A stretch of DNA of 64,000 nucleotides, from contig CANNZV010002551.1 in the NCBI GenBank assembly GCA_947561585.1, positions 1 to 64,000 on the forward strand, read 5' to 3'. Below, piece after piece: positions 44,930 to 56,470 of the stretch. Positions within the stretch are counted from its first letter, which is position 1. The number at the start of each line of letters is the position of its first letter. Under the pieces are notes generated by a model, which had not been told where the DNA came from, searched no databases, and worked only from the letters and a program-made list of their open reading frames with translations. Position numbers and translations under genes: made by a program. The stretch is from Caprella mutica. Its lineage: Eukaryota; Arthropoda; Malacostraca; Amphipoda; Caprellidae.

Positions 44930-47032
44930 AAAGTTGTTTCAGAGGATCAAAACCTCAAGTTGTTTCAGAGGATCAAAACCTCAAGTTGTTTCAGAGGATC
45001 AAAACCACAAGTTGTTTCGGAGGATCAAAACCTCAAGTTGTTTCAGAGGATCAAAACCTCAAGTTGTTTCAGAGGATCAAAACCTCAAGCTGTTTCAGAG
45101 GATCAAAACCTCAAGTTGTTTCAGAGGATCAAAACCACAAGTTGTTTCAGAGGATCAAAACCTCAAGTTGTTTCAGAGGATCAAAACCTCAAGTTGTTTC
45201 AGAGGATCAAAACCTCAAGTTGTTTCAGAGGATCAAAACCACAAGTTGTTTCAGAAGATCAAAACCTCAAGTTGTTTCAGAGGATCAAAACCTCAAGTTG
45301 TTTCAGAGGATCAAAACCACAAGTTGTTTCAGAGGATCAAAACCTCAAGTTGTTTCAGAGGATCAAAACCTCAAAATGTTTCAGAGGATCAAAACCTCAA
45401 GTTGTTTCAGAGGATCAAAACCTCAAGTTGTTTCAGAGGATCAAAACCTCAAGTTGTTTTAGAGGATCAAAACCTCAAGTTGTTTCAGAGGATCAAAACC
45501 TCAAGTTGTTTCAGAGGATCAAAACCTCAAGCTGTTTCAGAGGATCAAAACCTCAAGTTGTTTCAGAGGATCAAAACCACAAGTTGTTTCAGAGGATCAA
45601 AACCTCAAGTTGTTTCAGAGGATCAAAACCTCAAGTTGTTTCAGAGGATCAAAACCTCAAGTTGTTTCAGAGGATCAAAACCACAAGTTGTTTCAGAAGA
45701 TCAAAACCTCAAGTTGTTTCAGAGGATCAAAACCTCAAGTTGTTTCAGAGGATCAAAACCTCAAGTTGTTTCAGAGGATCAAAACCACAAGTTGTTTCAG
45801 AGGATCAAAACCTCAAGTTGTTTCAGAGGATCAAAACCTCAAGTTGTTTCAGAGGATCAAAACCTCAAGTTGTTTCAGAGGATCAAAACCTCAAGTTGTT
45901 TCAGAGGATCAAAACCTCAAGTTGTTTTAGAGGATCAAAACCTCAAGTTGTTTCAGAGGATCAAAACCTCAAGTTGTTTCAGAGGATCAAAACCTCAAGT
46001 TGTTTCAGAGGATCAAAACCTCAAGTTGTTTCAGAGGATCAAAACCTCAAGTTGTTTCAGAGGATCAAAACCTCAAGCTGTTTCAGAGGATCAAAACCTC
46101 AAGTTGTTTCAGAGGATCAAAACCACAAGTTGTTTCAGAGGATCAAAACCTCAAGTTGTTTCAGAGGATCAAAACCTCAAGTTGTTTCAGAGGATCAAAA
46201 CCTCAAGTTGTTTCAGAGGATCAAAACCACAAGTTGTTTCAGAAGATCAAAACCTCAAGTTGTTTCAGAGGATCAAAACCTCAAGTTGTTTCAGAGGATC
46301 AAAACCTCAAGTTGTTTCAGAGGATCAAAACCACAAGTTGTTTCAGAGGATCAAAACCTCAAGTTGTTTCAGAGGATCAAAACCTCAAGTTGTTTCAGAG
46401 GATCAAAACCTCAAGTTGTTTCAGAGGATCAAAACCTCAAGTTGTTTCAGAGGATCAAAACCTCAAGTTGTTTTAGAGGATCAAAACCTCAAGTTGTTTC
46501 AGAGGATCAAAACCTCAAGTTGTTTCAGAGGATCAAAACCTCAAGTTGTTTCAGAGGATCAAAACCTCAAGTTGTTTCAGAGGATCAAAACCTCAAGTTG
46601 TTTCAGAGGATCAAAACCTCAAGTTGTTTCAGAGGATCAAAACCTCAAGTTGTTTCAGAGGATCAAAACCTCAAGTTGTTTCAGAGGATCAAAACCTCAA
46701 GTTGTTTCAGAGGATCAAAACCTCAAGTTGTTTCAGAGGATCAAAACCACAAGTTGTTTCAGAGGATCAAAACCTCAAGTTGTTTCAGAGGATCAAAACC
46801 TCAAGCTGTTTCAGAGGATCAAAACCTCAAGTTGTTTCAGAAGATCAAAACCAAAAGTTGTTTCAGAAGATCAAAACCACAGGTAGTTTCAGAAGATCAA
46901 AACCAAAAGTTGTTTCAGAAGATCAAAACCACAGGCAGTTTCAGAAGATCAAAACCACAGGCAGTTTCAGAAGATCAAAACCACAGGCAGTTTCAGAAGA
47001 TCAAAACCACAGGCAGTTTCAGAAGATGAAAA
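44930..47032. repeat. 26-bp satellite array, 2.1 kb, with 546-bp higher-order repeat
   Basis: About 80 units of GTTGTTTCAGAGGATCAAAA plus CCTCAA. Variants (TTTTAG at 45453, 45921 and 46467; AGAAGATC at about 45693 and 46239) show a 21-unit (546-bp) block copied in tandem. The right edge (from 46830) shifts to AGAAGATCAAAACCACAGGC units. Because 26 is not a multiple of three, the array reads in all three + frames with a 26-residue period. The 650-690-codon frames are therefore not evidence of a gene, and one frame is broken by each TTTTAG variant. Confidence 0.95.
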
Positions 47033-47980
47033 AAATACGAATTATTTCAAGAGATAAGAAACCGCAAGCTGCACCGTTGGTGGTTGGTTCGCAAGTTGCA
47101 TACTAGGTAGCTGGACTGATAAATACTCTGATGGAGAAGAAAGAACCTCAAAATGCTCCATTGAAAGTAGAGGAGCCATAGTTTTCTGCATTTTGATTTT
47201 CTTCACTCTCACCGCCGCTGATCTATGTTATGGCTCCAGTGGCGGCTCTCTCATGACCGTACTTACAGCTATTTCTGATCATCACTCAAGCAGCAACACG
47301 ACACAGAATAAAATTAGTTGATTAATATGGTTTTGTTTGTAAAAAAACAACTTTACTGCTATATTCAGGATTGGAAACTGAAGTTGTATCTATTTTATTT
47401 TTATGTTTAAATTGTTCTTTTTTATATTTGTGTTAACATTTTTTTTAAAGAACACTTTAATGATTACTTTGATATATGAAATGTTTATCTATTGTTTCTT
47501 TCTATTGCATACGTATCTTCTAAATATTCGAAAAGCGTCAAAATTTCAATGTTACTGAAATATGTTTTATTAATTTTTTCTGAAATATATTGTTTTGTTT
47601 AATTTTATTCATCCAATTTAGCTACAAGACAAACAAAATTTTTAACTAACCTATAAATACCCAGTGTTTAGTGACCAAATCTCTTAAATAATTCGATGCA
47701 AAACTACTGTCATTAGAAATTTTAACCTGAAAATCTTCATGTTTGTACTATTCTTTGTATTCTTTTAAATGTTAAAACAGAAAGCTTTGTAACTATAGAT
47801 TTTACCCTTTTTGTGAACCATTTGATTGTTTAAGGACCTAAATAGGTTAAAAGTGTGATACAAGGATTTTAACAAAAAAAAATTAGTATTACGTCAACTT
47901 ATAAATTTGAATCTACCGCCAGTATTAATTTTTAAGCTATTATTTTTTTCAAAATATACGATTAACATTATTATACAAAT
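47033..47980. other. Intergenic, no gene recognised
   Basis: Open frame continues from the array to a stop at 47106, then AT-rich sequence. Nothing recognised. Confidence 0.5.
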
Positions 47981-47987
47981 TTTTTAG

Positions 47988-48381
47988 GGGAGCAAGTAAA
48001 GATGACGGACCAGAGTCCGTTAACTTTACTAGTTTAAATTCTGGTCCATTATGTTTACTAGCTTCATTCCTGGTCCATTAACTTTACTTTGTTGAATTAT
48101 TAATATTTCACCAATTATTGGGATAAGAATGTAATTTTGGGATCATATATACCACATTAAAGGATTTAAGCAGATGTTTTTTTCCATTTCCAATCATTAG
48201 TATGATCATTAATAAGGTTGTATTTTTATAAAATAGTGAAGTAAATATTTTTTTAAACTGAAGAATGTATCTTGGTCTGTTAACTTTACTAGCTGAATTT
48301 TTGGTCCGTTATCTTTACTATCTTAATTTCTGGTTCGTCAACTTTACTTTGTCCGTTTCTGTACGTTATCTTTATTTGCTC
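47988..48381. repeat. MITE, possibly hAT-type
   Basis: Ends GAGCAAGTAAAGATGACGGA and, inverted, GAGCAAATAAAGATAACGTA. The 8-bp word TTTTTTAG precedes (47980-47987) and follows (48382-48389), which fits an 8-bp target duplication, although the left end carries two extra G. Inside, TTAACTTTACTAG and CTGGTCCATTA recur as direct and inverted subrepeats. Confidence 0.7.
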
Positions 48382-48502
48382 TTTTTTAGATAAAAATAAT
48401 AATAATATACTTCACGTTGAACTCAATCCATAACAGTTTTGGTTTACAATGCGCTTTAAGATTCACCCAATACAAAATCATAATATATGTACACTGTATA
48501 GT

Positions 48503-48690
48503 ATGGCAGCTGTCCGCATCGTATGGCAGTACTTTGCATGGCAGTTCTACTTTATGGCAGTTGTCCACATGGCAGTTGTCTGCATGGCAGTTCATCGTTA
48601 TCGCAGTTTTCCGCATGGCAGTTCTCCGTTAAGGCATTTGTACGTATGACAGTTCTCCGTTATGGCTGTTGTCTGCATGGCAGTTGTCAA
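48503..48690 (-). repeat. Degenerate 24-bp repeat beside the HSP70-like pseudogene
   Basis: Units built on GCATGGCAGTTGTC/GCATGGCAGTTCTCC. On the minus strand it reads NCHADNCHVDNCH in one frame. It lies just 3' of the broken HSP70-like tail at 48780, where the two other HSP70-like loci also have repeats, so it may be the relic of that copy's C-terminal repeat (inference). Confidence 0.7.
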
Positions 48691-48779
48691 CACACCATTC
48701 TGCGGAACTCTTGTTCCGAATTTTCGTAGCAGTTTGGTTTCAGTCTGTTTCTTTTTGTACGGCACTGACAGCTCTCTGC

Positions 48780-49808
48780 TACTCTATTATCTAAGCGGCC
48801 TTCTTTTTCTCCTGTTCTTTTTTCACTTGGTCATTAATCTCTTTTACAAACTCTTCAAACTCCTCCTGATGTTTCCCCATAGCACTCAAAATCTCTCCAG
48901 TAACTCTTCTGAGTTATGAAGAACTCCAGTAATGGGCACCTGAATTATTAAATGCGCTTGAGTTATGAAGTAATTGTCTAATTATAGAAAATGATATGCG
49001 TCAAGAATTGCGTAATAGTTTTCCCACTATGACTATAATTTTGTATGATTATAATCATAGAAAACTTTATAGTGCACCAGTTTTGAACTAACCAACGATA
49101 TAGCAAAACCTCGTAGTAGACCAGAGTTACGTTCCAAATTTGTTTGGTCTAGAAGGAAACTCACTTTGTTAGTTTCCTACTATACAAAAATCGTTTTCTG
49201 TGAAAGTAAAGCGGTGACTTTAATATTTCGATAGCTGTATTTGATTATGATATTTTTAAAGCCAAATTAATAGTGACTAACATACAAATTTTGAAGGGAA
49301 ACACATTTAGAAACAGTATGAATTTTTTTGATTCAACTGAAATGAATATATGTAATATTTTTTTCAATTAAATTATCATTTTATGAAATTAAAATAATCT
49401 TCACTGTATCTAGTTTTCTGTATCTTTTCACATGAATTCTTTTAAGCACAGATTCTACCATTAAATCAGAAACCGATTCTGCCTTATATTTTATCCTAAA
49501 AACAGCATAAATAAATATAATATATAACTCAAATTAGAGAATTATCTTTAAAACAGTATTGTAATGATTACTCCTTGTAATATTTACACTAGAATAACTG
49601 TCAGCTGACAAAAATTGTGTTTTGTCTAGTACGAGGTTCTTTCCAGTATAGTTTCAAAAAAAATTTGGTCTAATAGGAGGTTTGTCTACTAGGAGGCTGG
49701 TCTACTAGGAGGTTTTGCTGTACATAACTCCGGAGTTTCACTGTATTCTCATCTTCTTCGAAAGAATCGGGTACTTCATCACAAGTTTTCTTTTCACCCA
49801 AGCATTTA
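48780..49808 (-). pseudogene. HSP70-like 3'-end fragment split by MITEs
   Basis: On the minus strand, 49808-49744 reads SKCLGEKKTCDEVPDSFEED and 48897-48790 reads EILSAMGKHQEEFEEFVKEI then NDQVKKEQEKKKAA and a stop. Both match the C-terminal helix of the intact gene at 50087-51739 (SKCLDEKKKF..CDEVIDSLGG; LSAMRKHQEKFEEFMKDINE). About 845 bp of nested MITE (48898-49743) separates them, and a block between EKK and CDEV is missing. No ATPase domain exists here, so it is a partial duplicate. Confidence 0.8.
48898..49743. mobile_element. Nested pogo-like MITEs
   Basis: Outer ends CAGTAACTCTTCTGAGTTAT (left) and the inverse of CAGTGAAACTCCGGAGTTAT (right). Inner element 49101-49720 has ends TAGCAAAACCTCGTAGTAGA and the inverse of CAGCAAAACCTCCTAGTAGA with TA on both sides. 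The outer element resembles 56222-56470. Confidence 0.75.
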
Positions 49809-49810
49809 CT

Positions 49811-50120
49811 ACCCACTCTATTATCCAATTGTACGTCACTGAGTGGAAGCAAGTTACCCACTCTATTATCCAATTGTACGTCACTGAGTGGAAGCAAGTT
49901 ACCCACTTTATTCTCCGATTGTACGTCACTGAGTTGAAGCATGTTACCCACTTTATTCTCCGATTGTACGTCACTGAGTGGAAGCAAGTTACCCACTTAA
50001 TTCTTCGATTGTACGTCACTGAGTGGAATCATGTTACCCACTTTATCCTCCGATTGTACGTCACTGAGTGGAAGCAAGTTACCCACTTAATTCTCCGATT
50101 GTACGTCACTGACTGGAAAC
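49811..50120 (-). repeat. 45-bp minisatellite at the HSP70-like C-terminus
   Basis: Seven units. On the minus strand each reads VGNLLPLSDVQSENK in the frame of the upstream gene. In two units the K codon AAA is TAA (at 50087 and 49997), giving stops. The frame is otherwise kept right through to the pseudogene part SKCLGEKK, so gene, array and partial duplicate form one open track broken only by these two nonsense codons. Confidence 0.9.
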
Positions 50121-51739
50121 AAACAACTCTCCATTTCATCAGCAATTCTCTTGTTCTCCTGTTCTTTTTCCACTTCTTCATTAATGTCTTTCATAAACTC
50201 TTCAAACTTCTCCTGATGTTTCCTCATTGCACTCAAATCAGTAGTGCCATTTCCTCCGAGAGAATCAATTACTTCATCACAATGACTCATCACTTTATTT
50301 GCAAGGTTGACGCTGATAGTCTTTGAACGCAGAAATGTCTTAAACTTCTTTTTCTCATCTAAGCATTTACTTTCAAATTCATTACGAGTTTCTGCTAATT
50401 GTAGTTGTTCTTCATCATTTCTATCGAACACATCAGCGTCTCTCTCTAAATTTTTGAAAATATTTAATTCATACTTTTGCTCCCTTGATTCATTCCATAA
50501 GATTCCTAAAGATGTGATGATGTGTTTCTTCCCTTTAATTTCAATCAATTTACATTCTTTTTGAGGAACAGCAATCCACAATTTCTCCCCACGCTTATTG
50601 CCTTTAGTGTTAATGATGAGGTCTTCGACATACAAAGGATCAATGGATTTCGTTTCAGAAAGACATGCTGCATGGTAAGCTGCACCCAGAGCAACGGCTT
50701 CATCTTCATTGATTGTGCGATTGATCTTGCAACTGGCACCACTTTGGACGAAATAGTCTGACAAGAGCTTTCGCATCGATGGGACTCGAGAAATACCCCC
50801 GCACATTACAATCTCATCAACTTGAGAATGAGGAAAGTTACTATCCCTGAATAGTTTGTCTAATATGCTAATGATGCTTCCATTTAAATCATTGTTTATA
50901 TCATCAAATAGTTGTCTGGTAATCTCGCATTTGTAATCGCTAGCACCATCAAAATTTTCCAATAATTTGGCTATGCTGGATAATCCAGTTAATTCATATC
51001 TGATTTTTTGACAGAGTAACTTCAATTTCTCTGTCTCCTTCTCACCACCTGTTTCAATTCCATGTTTTTCGAATATTTCCTCTTTGAAATGATTGACTAA
51101 CTTCTCATCCATAACATTACCAGACACTTCAGTTGTACCGTCAATTCCATAAACTTTCAAACTATCTTCCTTTATCCCAACAAGAGCGACACTTAGACCT
51201 CCTGACCCCAAATCAAACACCAAAATGTTGGTGTTTTTTGTCTTCTTTTCAGAGTTGTTCATCTTATAGTTGATGGCTGCTGCGGTTGGTTCGTTGAGGA
51301 TTGACAACACGTTCAGTCCGGCAATTGCCGCAGCTTCTCTGATGCTCTGACGATGTTTGTTATTGAAGTATGTGGGAACACAAATGACAGCATCCTTAAC
51401 CTCTTGTCCAAGATGGTTGTCTGCCACTCCTTTCATGTACTTTATCAACATAGAACTGATTTGTACAGGATTCAATGAGTAATCCTCAGATTTACATTTG
51501 ACTGAGATGGAACCCGATTTTTTTTTAGGTTGAAAAATATTCATTTTAGGCTCAATCACTGTCTTTTCAATCATCATTAGAGCAGAATTCTTTGAATCTT
51601 CGCCAAAGTATCTTTCATTATTAGTAAAAGTGACATAAGATGGGGTGGTTTTCTTGCATTTTTCATTGGCTATGACTTCAACGTTTCTTCCAACCAGAGC
51701 CGCGACACAACATTTGCTGGTGCCGAAGTCTATCCCCAT
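50087..51739 (-). CDS. HSP70-like protein, divergent, 550 aa
   Basis: A single long exon. Start chosen at MGIDFGTSK because a good acceptor (TTTCGTTTCAG, 51763-51764) lies 23 bases upstream; the in-frame leader ASTGGLT could instead be coded from an earlier exon. ATPase-domain motifs: phosphate 1 GIDFGTSKCC, connect 1 VPTYFNNKHRQSIREAAAIA, NEPTAAAINY, phosphate 2 VFDLGSGGLSVAL (normally DLGGGTFDVS), adenosine IVMCGGISRVPSMRKLL. The DLLLLDV-type linker is absent, replaced by DPLYVEDLI. The substrate-binding part is short (about 170 aa) and ends in a charged helix plus LFPVSDVQSEN. The usual family length is about 640, and no EEVD tail. Likely a fast-evolving chaperone paralogue; foldase activity is uncertain. 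The stop is in the 45-bp array. Confidence 0.9.
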   Translation of the reverse strand: MGIDFGTSKCCVAALVGRNVEVIANEKCKKTTPSYVTFTNNERYFGEDSKNSALMMIEKTVIEPKMNIFQPKKKSGSISVKCKSEDYSLNPVQISSMLIKYMKGVADNHLGQEVKDAVICVPTYFNNKHRQSIREAAAIAGLNVLSILNEPTAAAINYKMNNSEKKTKNTNILVFDLGSGGLSVALVGIKEDSLKVYGIDGTTEVSGNVMDEKLVNHFKEEIFEKHGIETGGEKETEKLKLLCQKIRYELTGLSSIAKLLENFDGASDYKCEITRQLFDDINNDLNGSIISILDKLFRDSNFPHSQVDEIVMCGGISRVPSMRKLLSDYFVQSGASCKINRTINEDEAVALGAAYHAACLSETKSIDPLYVEDLIINTKGNKRGEKLWIAVPQKECKLIEIKGKKHIITSLGILWNESREQKYELNIFKNLERDADVFDRNDEEQLQLAETRNEFESKCLDEKKKFKTFLRSKTISVNLANKVMSHCDEVIDSLGGNGTTDLSAMRKHQEKFEEFMKDINEEVEKEQENKRIADEMESCLFPVSDVQSEN

Positions 51740-51764
51740 TGTTAGACCTCCAGTAGATGCAGCT

Positions 51765-52315
51765 GAAACGAAATAAATATAAAGAATTTGAAAATTAGTT
51801 AACAATCTACATAAAAATGCACGTTATGGTATCAAAAAGTGAACAGAAGTGAATGAAATAGGAACAATTTGAATTTACTTTAAGAAAAAAGATAATATGT
51901 TGTCACGAACTGGGAGTGTGTGATAAAATAAAATAATATCATGTTGACCAATATGAAAACTATAAATTTAAAAAGCTCACAAATCAGAAAAAAATGTAAC
52001 ATAATAAATTCCGATAAAAATAATTACGAAATAATATTTTTCCATTAAAAACAAGAAGAAGGAATCTTTACAGAAGAGGAAAAAATCTATTTTGCAACAA
52101 TTTAATGAGAAAATTCAATAAAAAAATGCACAATTGATGATTAAATAACTACGAATAAATTAATCAATTAGAAAATACACAATTTCCAATAAATTAATAT
52201 AAAATGAATTAATTAGCGCCAAAGAAAAGCGCAAGTAAGATTAGAGGAAAATAATTGTATTATATTATCCCATTTTATATAGTTTTCTATTTATGTTATT
52301 ACTAATTAATCATTT
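51765..52315. other. Upstream of HSP70-like gene, nothing recognised
   Basis: Probably 5' intron of the 50087-51739 gene on the minus strand. AT-rich. No heat-shock element array or TATA context that I would defend. Confidence 0.4.
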
Positions 52316-52317
52316 GA

Positions 52318-52535
52318 GCCGCTAGGTAGCACAGTGGTATGAGCGTTCACCTCACGTTAGTGAGGTCGTACATTCGGGTCCTGCACTAACTCAGTGGGAT
52401 TTATGCCCTGTGTGAACGAGTGGTTACTGGCCAGGTTTGAGTCACCTGGCTGGGATTAGGTTAAAGTCGGGATTTAGTACATATGGGCCCACCTCTAAGC
52501 CTGAGTGCTGTCTCTTAGGAGCATCCCATCAAATT
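52318..52535 (+). mobile_element. tRNA-derived SINE, copy 2
   Basis: A box TAGCACAGTGG at 52327-52337. B box CATTCGGGTCC at 52371-52381 (one base weaker than in copy 1). Same body and end GTCTCTTAGGAGCATCCCAT as 24602-24828. Small number of differences, mostly CG to CA/TG. Confidence 0.92.
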
Positions 52536-52874
52536 TTAATTAATTATCTGTATATTAGTTTATAATTATTATTTTACCCGTAATTGAGCCCTCCCTTTAG
52601 GTTAACATCTGTGCGCACCTCATTATCATTAGTTACTGAATGAGATTAAAAATTCTATCAAATGGTTGTATCTAACGCATTTTTATATAGTAATTTGAGA
52701 AAAATGTTGATCTACCAATGTCCTAGGTTTTCAGTTATGGGTAATAGACAATACCTTTGTAGACTTATTAAGAGTTAATATAGGTTAAATGTCAGGGGCG
52801 TATCTAGGATTTAGGATTCGGTCAAGGGGGGGGGGCTCTTATCAAAAAAAATTAACGTTTCTGAAAAAAATCTA
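52536..52874. other. Intergenic, nothing recognised
   Basis: Contains GGTCAAGGGGGGGGGG near 52820 and no coding signal. Confidence 0.45.
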
Positions 52875-54215
52875 CTGTTCCGTCAGAAGCGTCATATTTT
52901 AAATTGCGAAGTTTGAGGACGTCATTATGATCATAAAGTATAAAGAATGGAGTTTATCCTATTAATATTAGCATTCTTCTTAAACCTTAAAAATATTTTT
53001 GAATTTGAGAAGAAATGCATCGTCCTGTACTCTGTAGTTTGCCAAAACACCTTCTTCTTCAACAGTATGTCGAAAATTCATGCTTTACTCCATTACAAGT
53101 GGAAGGGCGGCTAAATCTTACCACCTGAAAAAGTTCACAAGAGTTCGTGGTCTATTCAATGAAACTGGTTCTATTCACCAGAAAAGCAATTATGATAACA
53201 AAACTAAAGAGAACAGAAACAGTGATTCAGGACGTGAAGAGTTTCTATGAAGAACCCCCAGTTTCTCAGCAATTTCACCAACCATAACTCCGTTGTGGAG
53301 GATCGTCAGGTACACTAATGAAAATCCCTGAAATATCAACGGAATAAATGATAGGTATGATGATAAGGTAATATCTTTGTTGCCATTATTAATTGAATGG
53401 ATATAATCTTTCATGCATTCCTTGATGGTGATGGCAACTTGTCATCAGTTAATGGTGTTTCATATCTCAGATTGCTACATGACATTATTTGGTGCTAATA
53501 TGCTATGCGATCTGATCATCATTTACTGGTATGGTATGCGATCTATTTAGAATTTATTAGCAAATATAAAAGATACAAACAAGTATACGAGATACCAAAT
53601 ATATATAGTATTTTATTTCCTTAAATAATTATACACCATATACATATGCAAAGCCTTATTATGGAATTACTTCAAGAAAATATCGTTATATAAACTACAT
53701 CCTACCGAATTTATTTAAATTTAAAGTAAAAATAAGCAATTAATATATGTAACAAATGCAGTTAGAGAATTTCTCATTGAAAAGGTTAGAGGTCGATTCA
53801 TTAGCAGAAGAACGGATAATTCCTGGCCAGCACACAATCAATATCTCAACCCTTTGTATTTTCACTTCTTGGCTGCTGCACAAACTCGAGTTTATATATG
53901 AAAAAGAATATTCCATTGTGTCTCTTATACAAAAAGTTTCGCTGAAAGGTATAACCCGAAGACCCCTAAGAAATTTGAAAGAATGTTTCGAAGTTTGCTT
54001 CGTTCTGTCTTCAGGCTGGAGGAGGTCATTTTCAACAACTTCTGTAGGGCCACAGGAGATGGGATTCATATGATATAGCTATATATATAGGACAATAAAT
54101 ATTTAATAATAATACTTTCTTTTCCATCAACGTGGTGTATCTATGATGACAATTGATGCATTAAAAGTGCTTCTAATTCGCAATTTAAAAATGTCGTTTC
54201 TGATGGAACACAGTG
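52875..54215 (+). mobile_element. Mariner-like element, degraded copy 2
   Basis: Ends CTGTTCCGTCAGAAGCGTC and the inverse of CACTGTGTTCCATCAGAAAC, both followed by a TTTAAATTGCGAA block. The N-terminal transposase frame starts MHRPVLCSLPKHLLLQQYVE at about 53012; fragments of a DDE C-terminus lie at 53756-54073. Internally deleted and frameshifted. Confidence 0.8.
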
Positions 54216-54342
54216 TGTCAGTGGATGTATTGTATAGTCCATAAGCTGTATATCAAGTCCAATAGACTGATAGTTATTTACTTAATCATAATATTCAATC
54301 ATTGGTTGCAGCAAAAATAATCAAAACCATACTGTTACTCTG

Positions 54343-55664
54343 TGTTTCCTCAGATAACGTAATTTTTTAAATGGGAAATAAAAGCACTTATAAATAAATC
54401 AAATTCAATTATAGATGCATCACTTTGAAGGAAAAGAAAGGATTTTTATTAATATTGAACATTTATTGTCTTTTATCATATGAGGCACATCTCCTAAGGT
54501 CCTAAAAAGTTGTTGAAAATGACCCCCTCCGATGTGAAGTCAGAACGATGCACGCTTCAGAACATTCTTGCATACTTTCTTGAGAGTCTTATTGTTGTAT
54601 TTTTGAACGGATATTTGAGCACATTGTATAAGAGACTCATTGGGATCTGTTTTTTTTATATATAAACTTATAAACTTGAGTATGTGCAGCAGTCCATATG
54701 CGAAAGTCCAAAGAGTTGAGATCTGGACTGTGTGCTGACCAGGAATTTTATTTCCGTACTTCTGCTAATCACTCGACCTCAAAAAAATTACTCAAATTCT
54801 AGAGCTACATTTGTGCAATGTGGTCTTGCATCCACCAAAGTGAAGAAGTTACAGGCTGGGCAAAATAATGTGCTGGAGCAATCAGAGTTTTGAAAACCAT
54901 TAACTGGTAACAAGTTGCCATATTCGTTAAGGAATGCTTGCACAATTGGAACCATTCTATTAATAATTGCAACGTAGATCATTACCGTAGCTTCATACCT
55001 ATCATTTGTTTTCCAGATATTTCGAGGATTTTCATTTGTATTTTTTCGATGTATTTTTGATGGAGGCAAATAAACTTGTCGTCTGTCCAAACGATTCAAT
55101 TGGCAATGTTGGATGGTTGCAGCATAATCCACTCACAAAAACGCAATTTATGTGGTTTTCGTCAATGGTCGAACTGAAGTTCAATGATAAAAACGGAAAC
55201 TAAATGATGTATGACGATCCTCCACCACGTGGTTTTGGTGTGGATGAAATCTGCTGAAAAGCTTTTCTGAGAGAAAAACTAGTGGTATCTTCAAAGAAAC
55301 TCTTCACCTCCTGAATCGCAGTTTGTGTTTTTTGCTTTTTCATTTGCTTTTTCTTGTGAATAGAACCAGTTTCGTTGAATAGACCACGAACTCTTGTGAA
55401 CTTTAGAAAGTTGTAAGATTTAGCCACCCTTCCATTTATCTTGCGAAAGCATGAATTTTCGGCGTACTGTTGAAGAAGAAGATGTTTTGGCAAACTACAG
55501 AGTACAGGACGATGCATTTCTTCTCAAATTCAAAAACATTTTTAAATTGAAGAAAAATGCTAATATTAATAGGGTGATAGAAATCCACTCACTATGGACA
55601 AATGGCTTATAACATAATACGACTTGAAGCAATTTAAAAATGACGATTTTGATAGAATACAGTG
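54343..55664 (-). mobile_element. Mariner-like element, degraded copy 3
   Basis: Minus-strand copy. N-terminal frame 55200-55517: MHRPVLCSLPKHLL, then RVRGLFNETGSIHKKK and VKSFFEDTTSFSLRKAFQQI, the helix-turn-helix part typical of this transposase group. Middle frame 54788-55132 has NPRNIWKTNDRYEATVMIYV. The C-terminal part resembles copy 1 (LGDVPHMI against SGDVPHTI). Together with copy 2 it forms an inverted pair of about 2.8 kb. Confidence 0.82.
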
Positions 55665-56221
55665 TTCAAGTATGTCAAAAGCAATTAAAAATAATCAAAT
55701 AATTGACATTTCTTCAATTTGGAGGATTAATCCATATATTTTTATTAATCCGTAGATTTATTTTTAAAAAGTTCAGAACTCAAGGATGGGTGGGGCATAT
55801 GTCCAAAATGCCCCCCCCAAGCTGGAAAGCTTACTGGATAACTGGTTGAAAGATTTAGGGTTTACTCAGTCTTCATATAGTGACTGTTATATCTATGTAT
55901 ATATACGAGTTACAGTAAATAATCTTTGTGTAATGACTTTATATTAGACGATATAATTATATCATGTAAATCTAATTCAAAAGTAGATCACCTTTAAGTT
56001 ATGTTTATCAAAGAAATTTATGATGAGGCATCTATAGGTATTCTTAAATATTTCTGGATCGTTAAGATTGTTCAAAGTTTAAGTATTTGTTATATTTCTG
56101 TTAATCAATATGTATGTTGAAGAAATTAAATTTTAATTAATCTGTAAGACTGTAAAGACTCCTGTTGATATTATATTTTGTATGTAATAATGATGATTAT
56201 TCTTCGTTAAATTTTGATATA
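55665..56221. other. Intergenic, nothing recognised
   Basis: AT-rich; short C run near 55810. No gene. Confidence 0.45.
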
Positions 56222-56470
56222 CAGAAAACCTCCTGAGTAATGAAGTTCTTCGTTATGAAGCACTCGAGTAATGAAGGACCTGAGTTATGAAATGCACCTG
56301 AGTTGTGAAGTATTTTCTATGTCTAAATTATAGAAAACGATATAGGTGAAGTATTTCATCCTAGTTATCCCTCAAAGAGCATAGTTCTTTCCAAGATTAT
56401 AATCATAGAAATCTATCGCTGTCCTTGAGTTATGAAGTAACCAATACTTCATAACTCAGGAGTCTCACTA
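56222..56470. repeat. Pogo-like MITE with TA target duplication
   Basis: Left CAGAAAACCTCCTGAGTAAT, right the inverse of TAGTGAGACTCCTGAGTTAT, TA flanks. The GAGTTATGAAGT word is repeated inside. Same family as 48898-49743. Confidence 0.78.

Noticed and set aside
44934..47106. Open frames of 650, 689 and 186 codons
   Set aside because: They are three readings of one 26-bp satellite whose unit lacks stop words; amino-acid periodicity is the DNA periodicity and one frame is cut by each TTTTAG variant.
50087..51805. Start of the first HSP70-like protein at the upstream Met (22 residues earlier)
   Set aside because: Those residues cross a good splice acceptor (TTTCGTTTCAG), so they are probably intron; the conserved MGIDFGTSK is taken as start.
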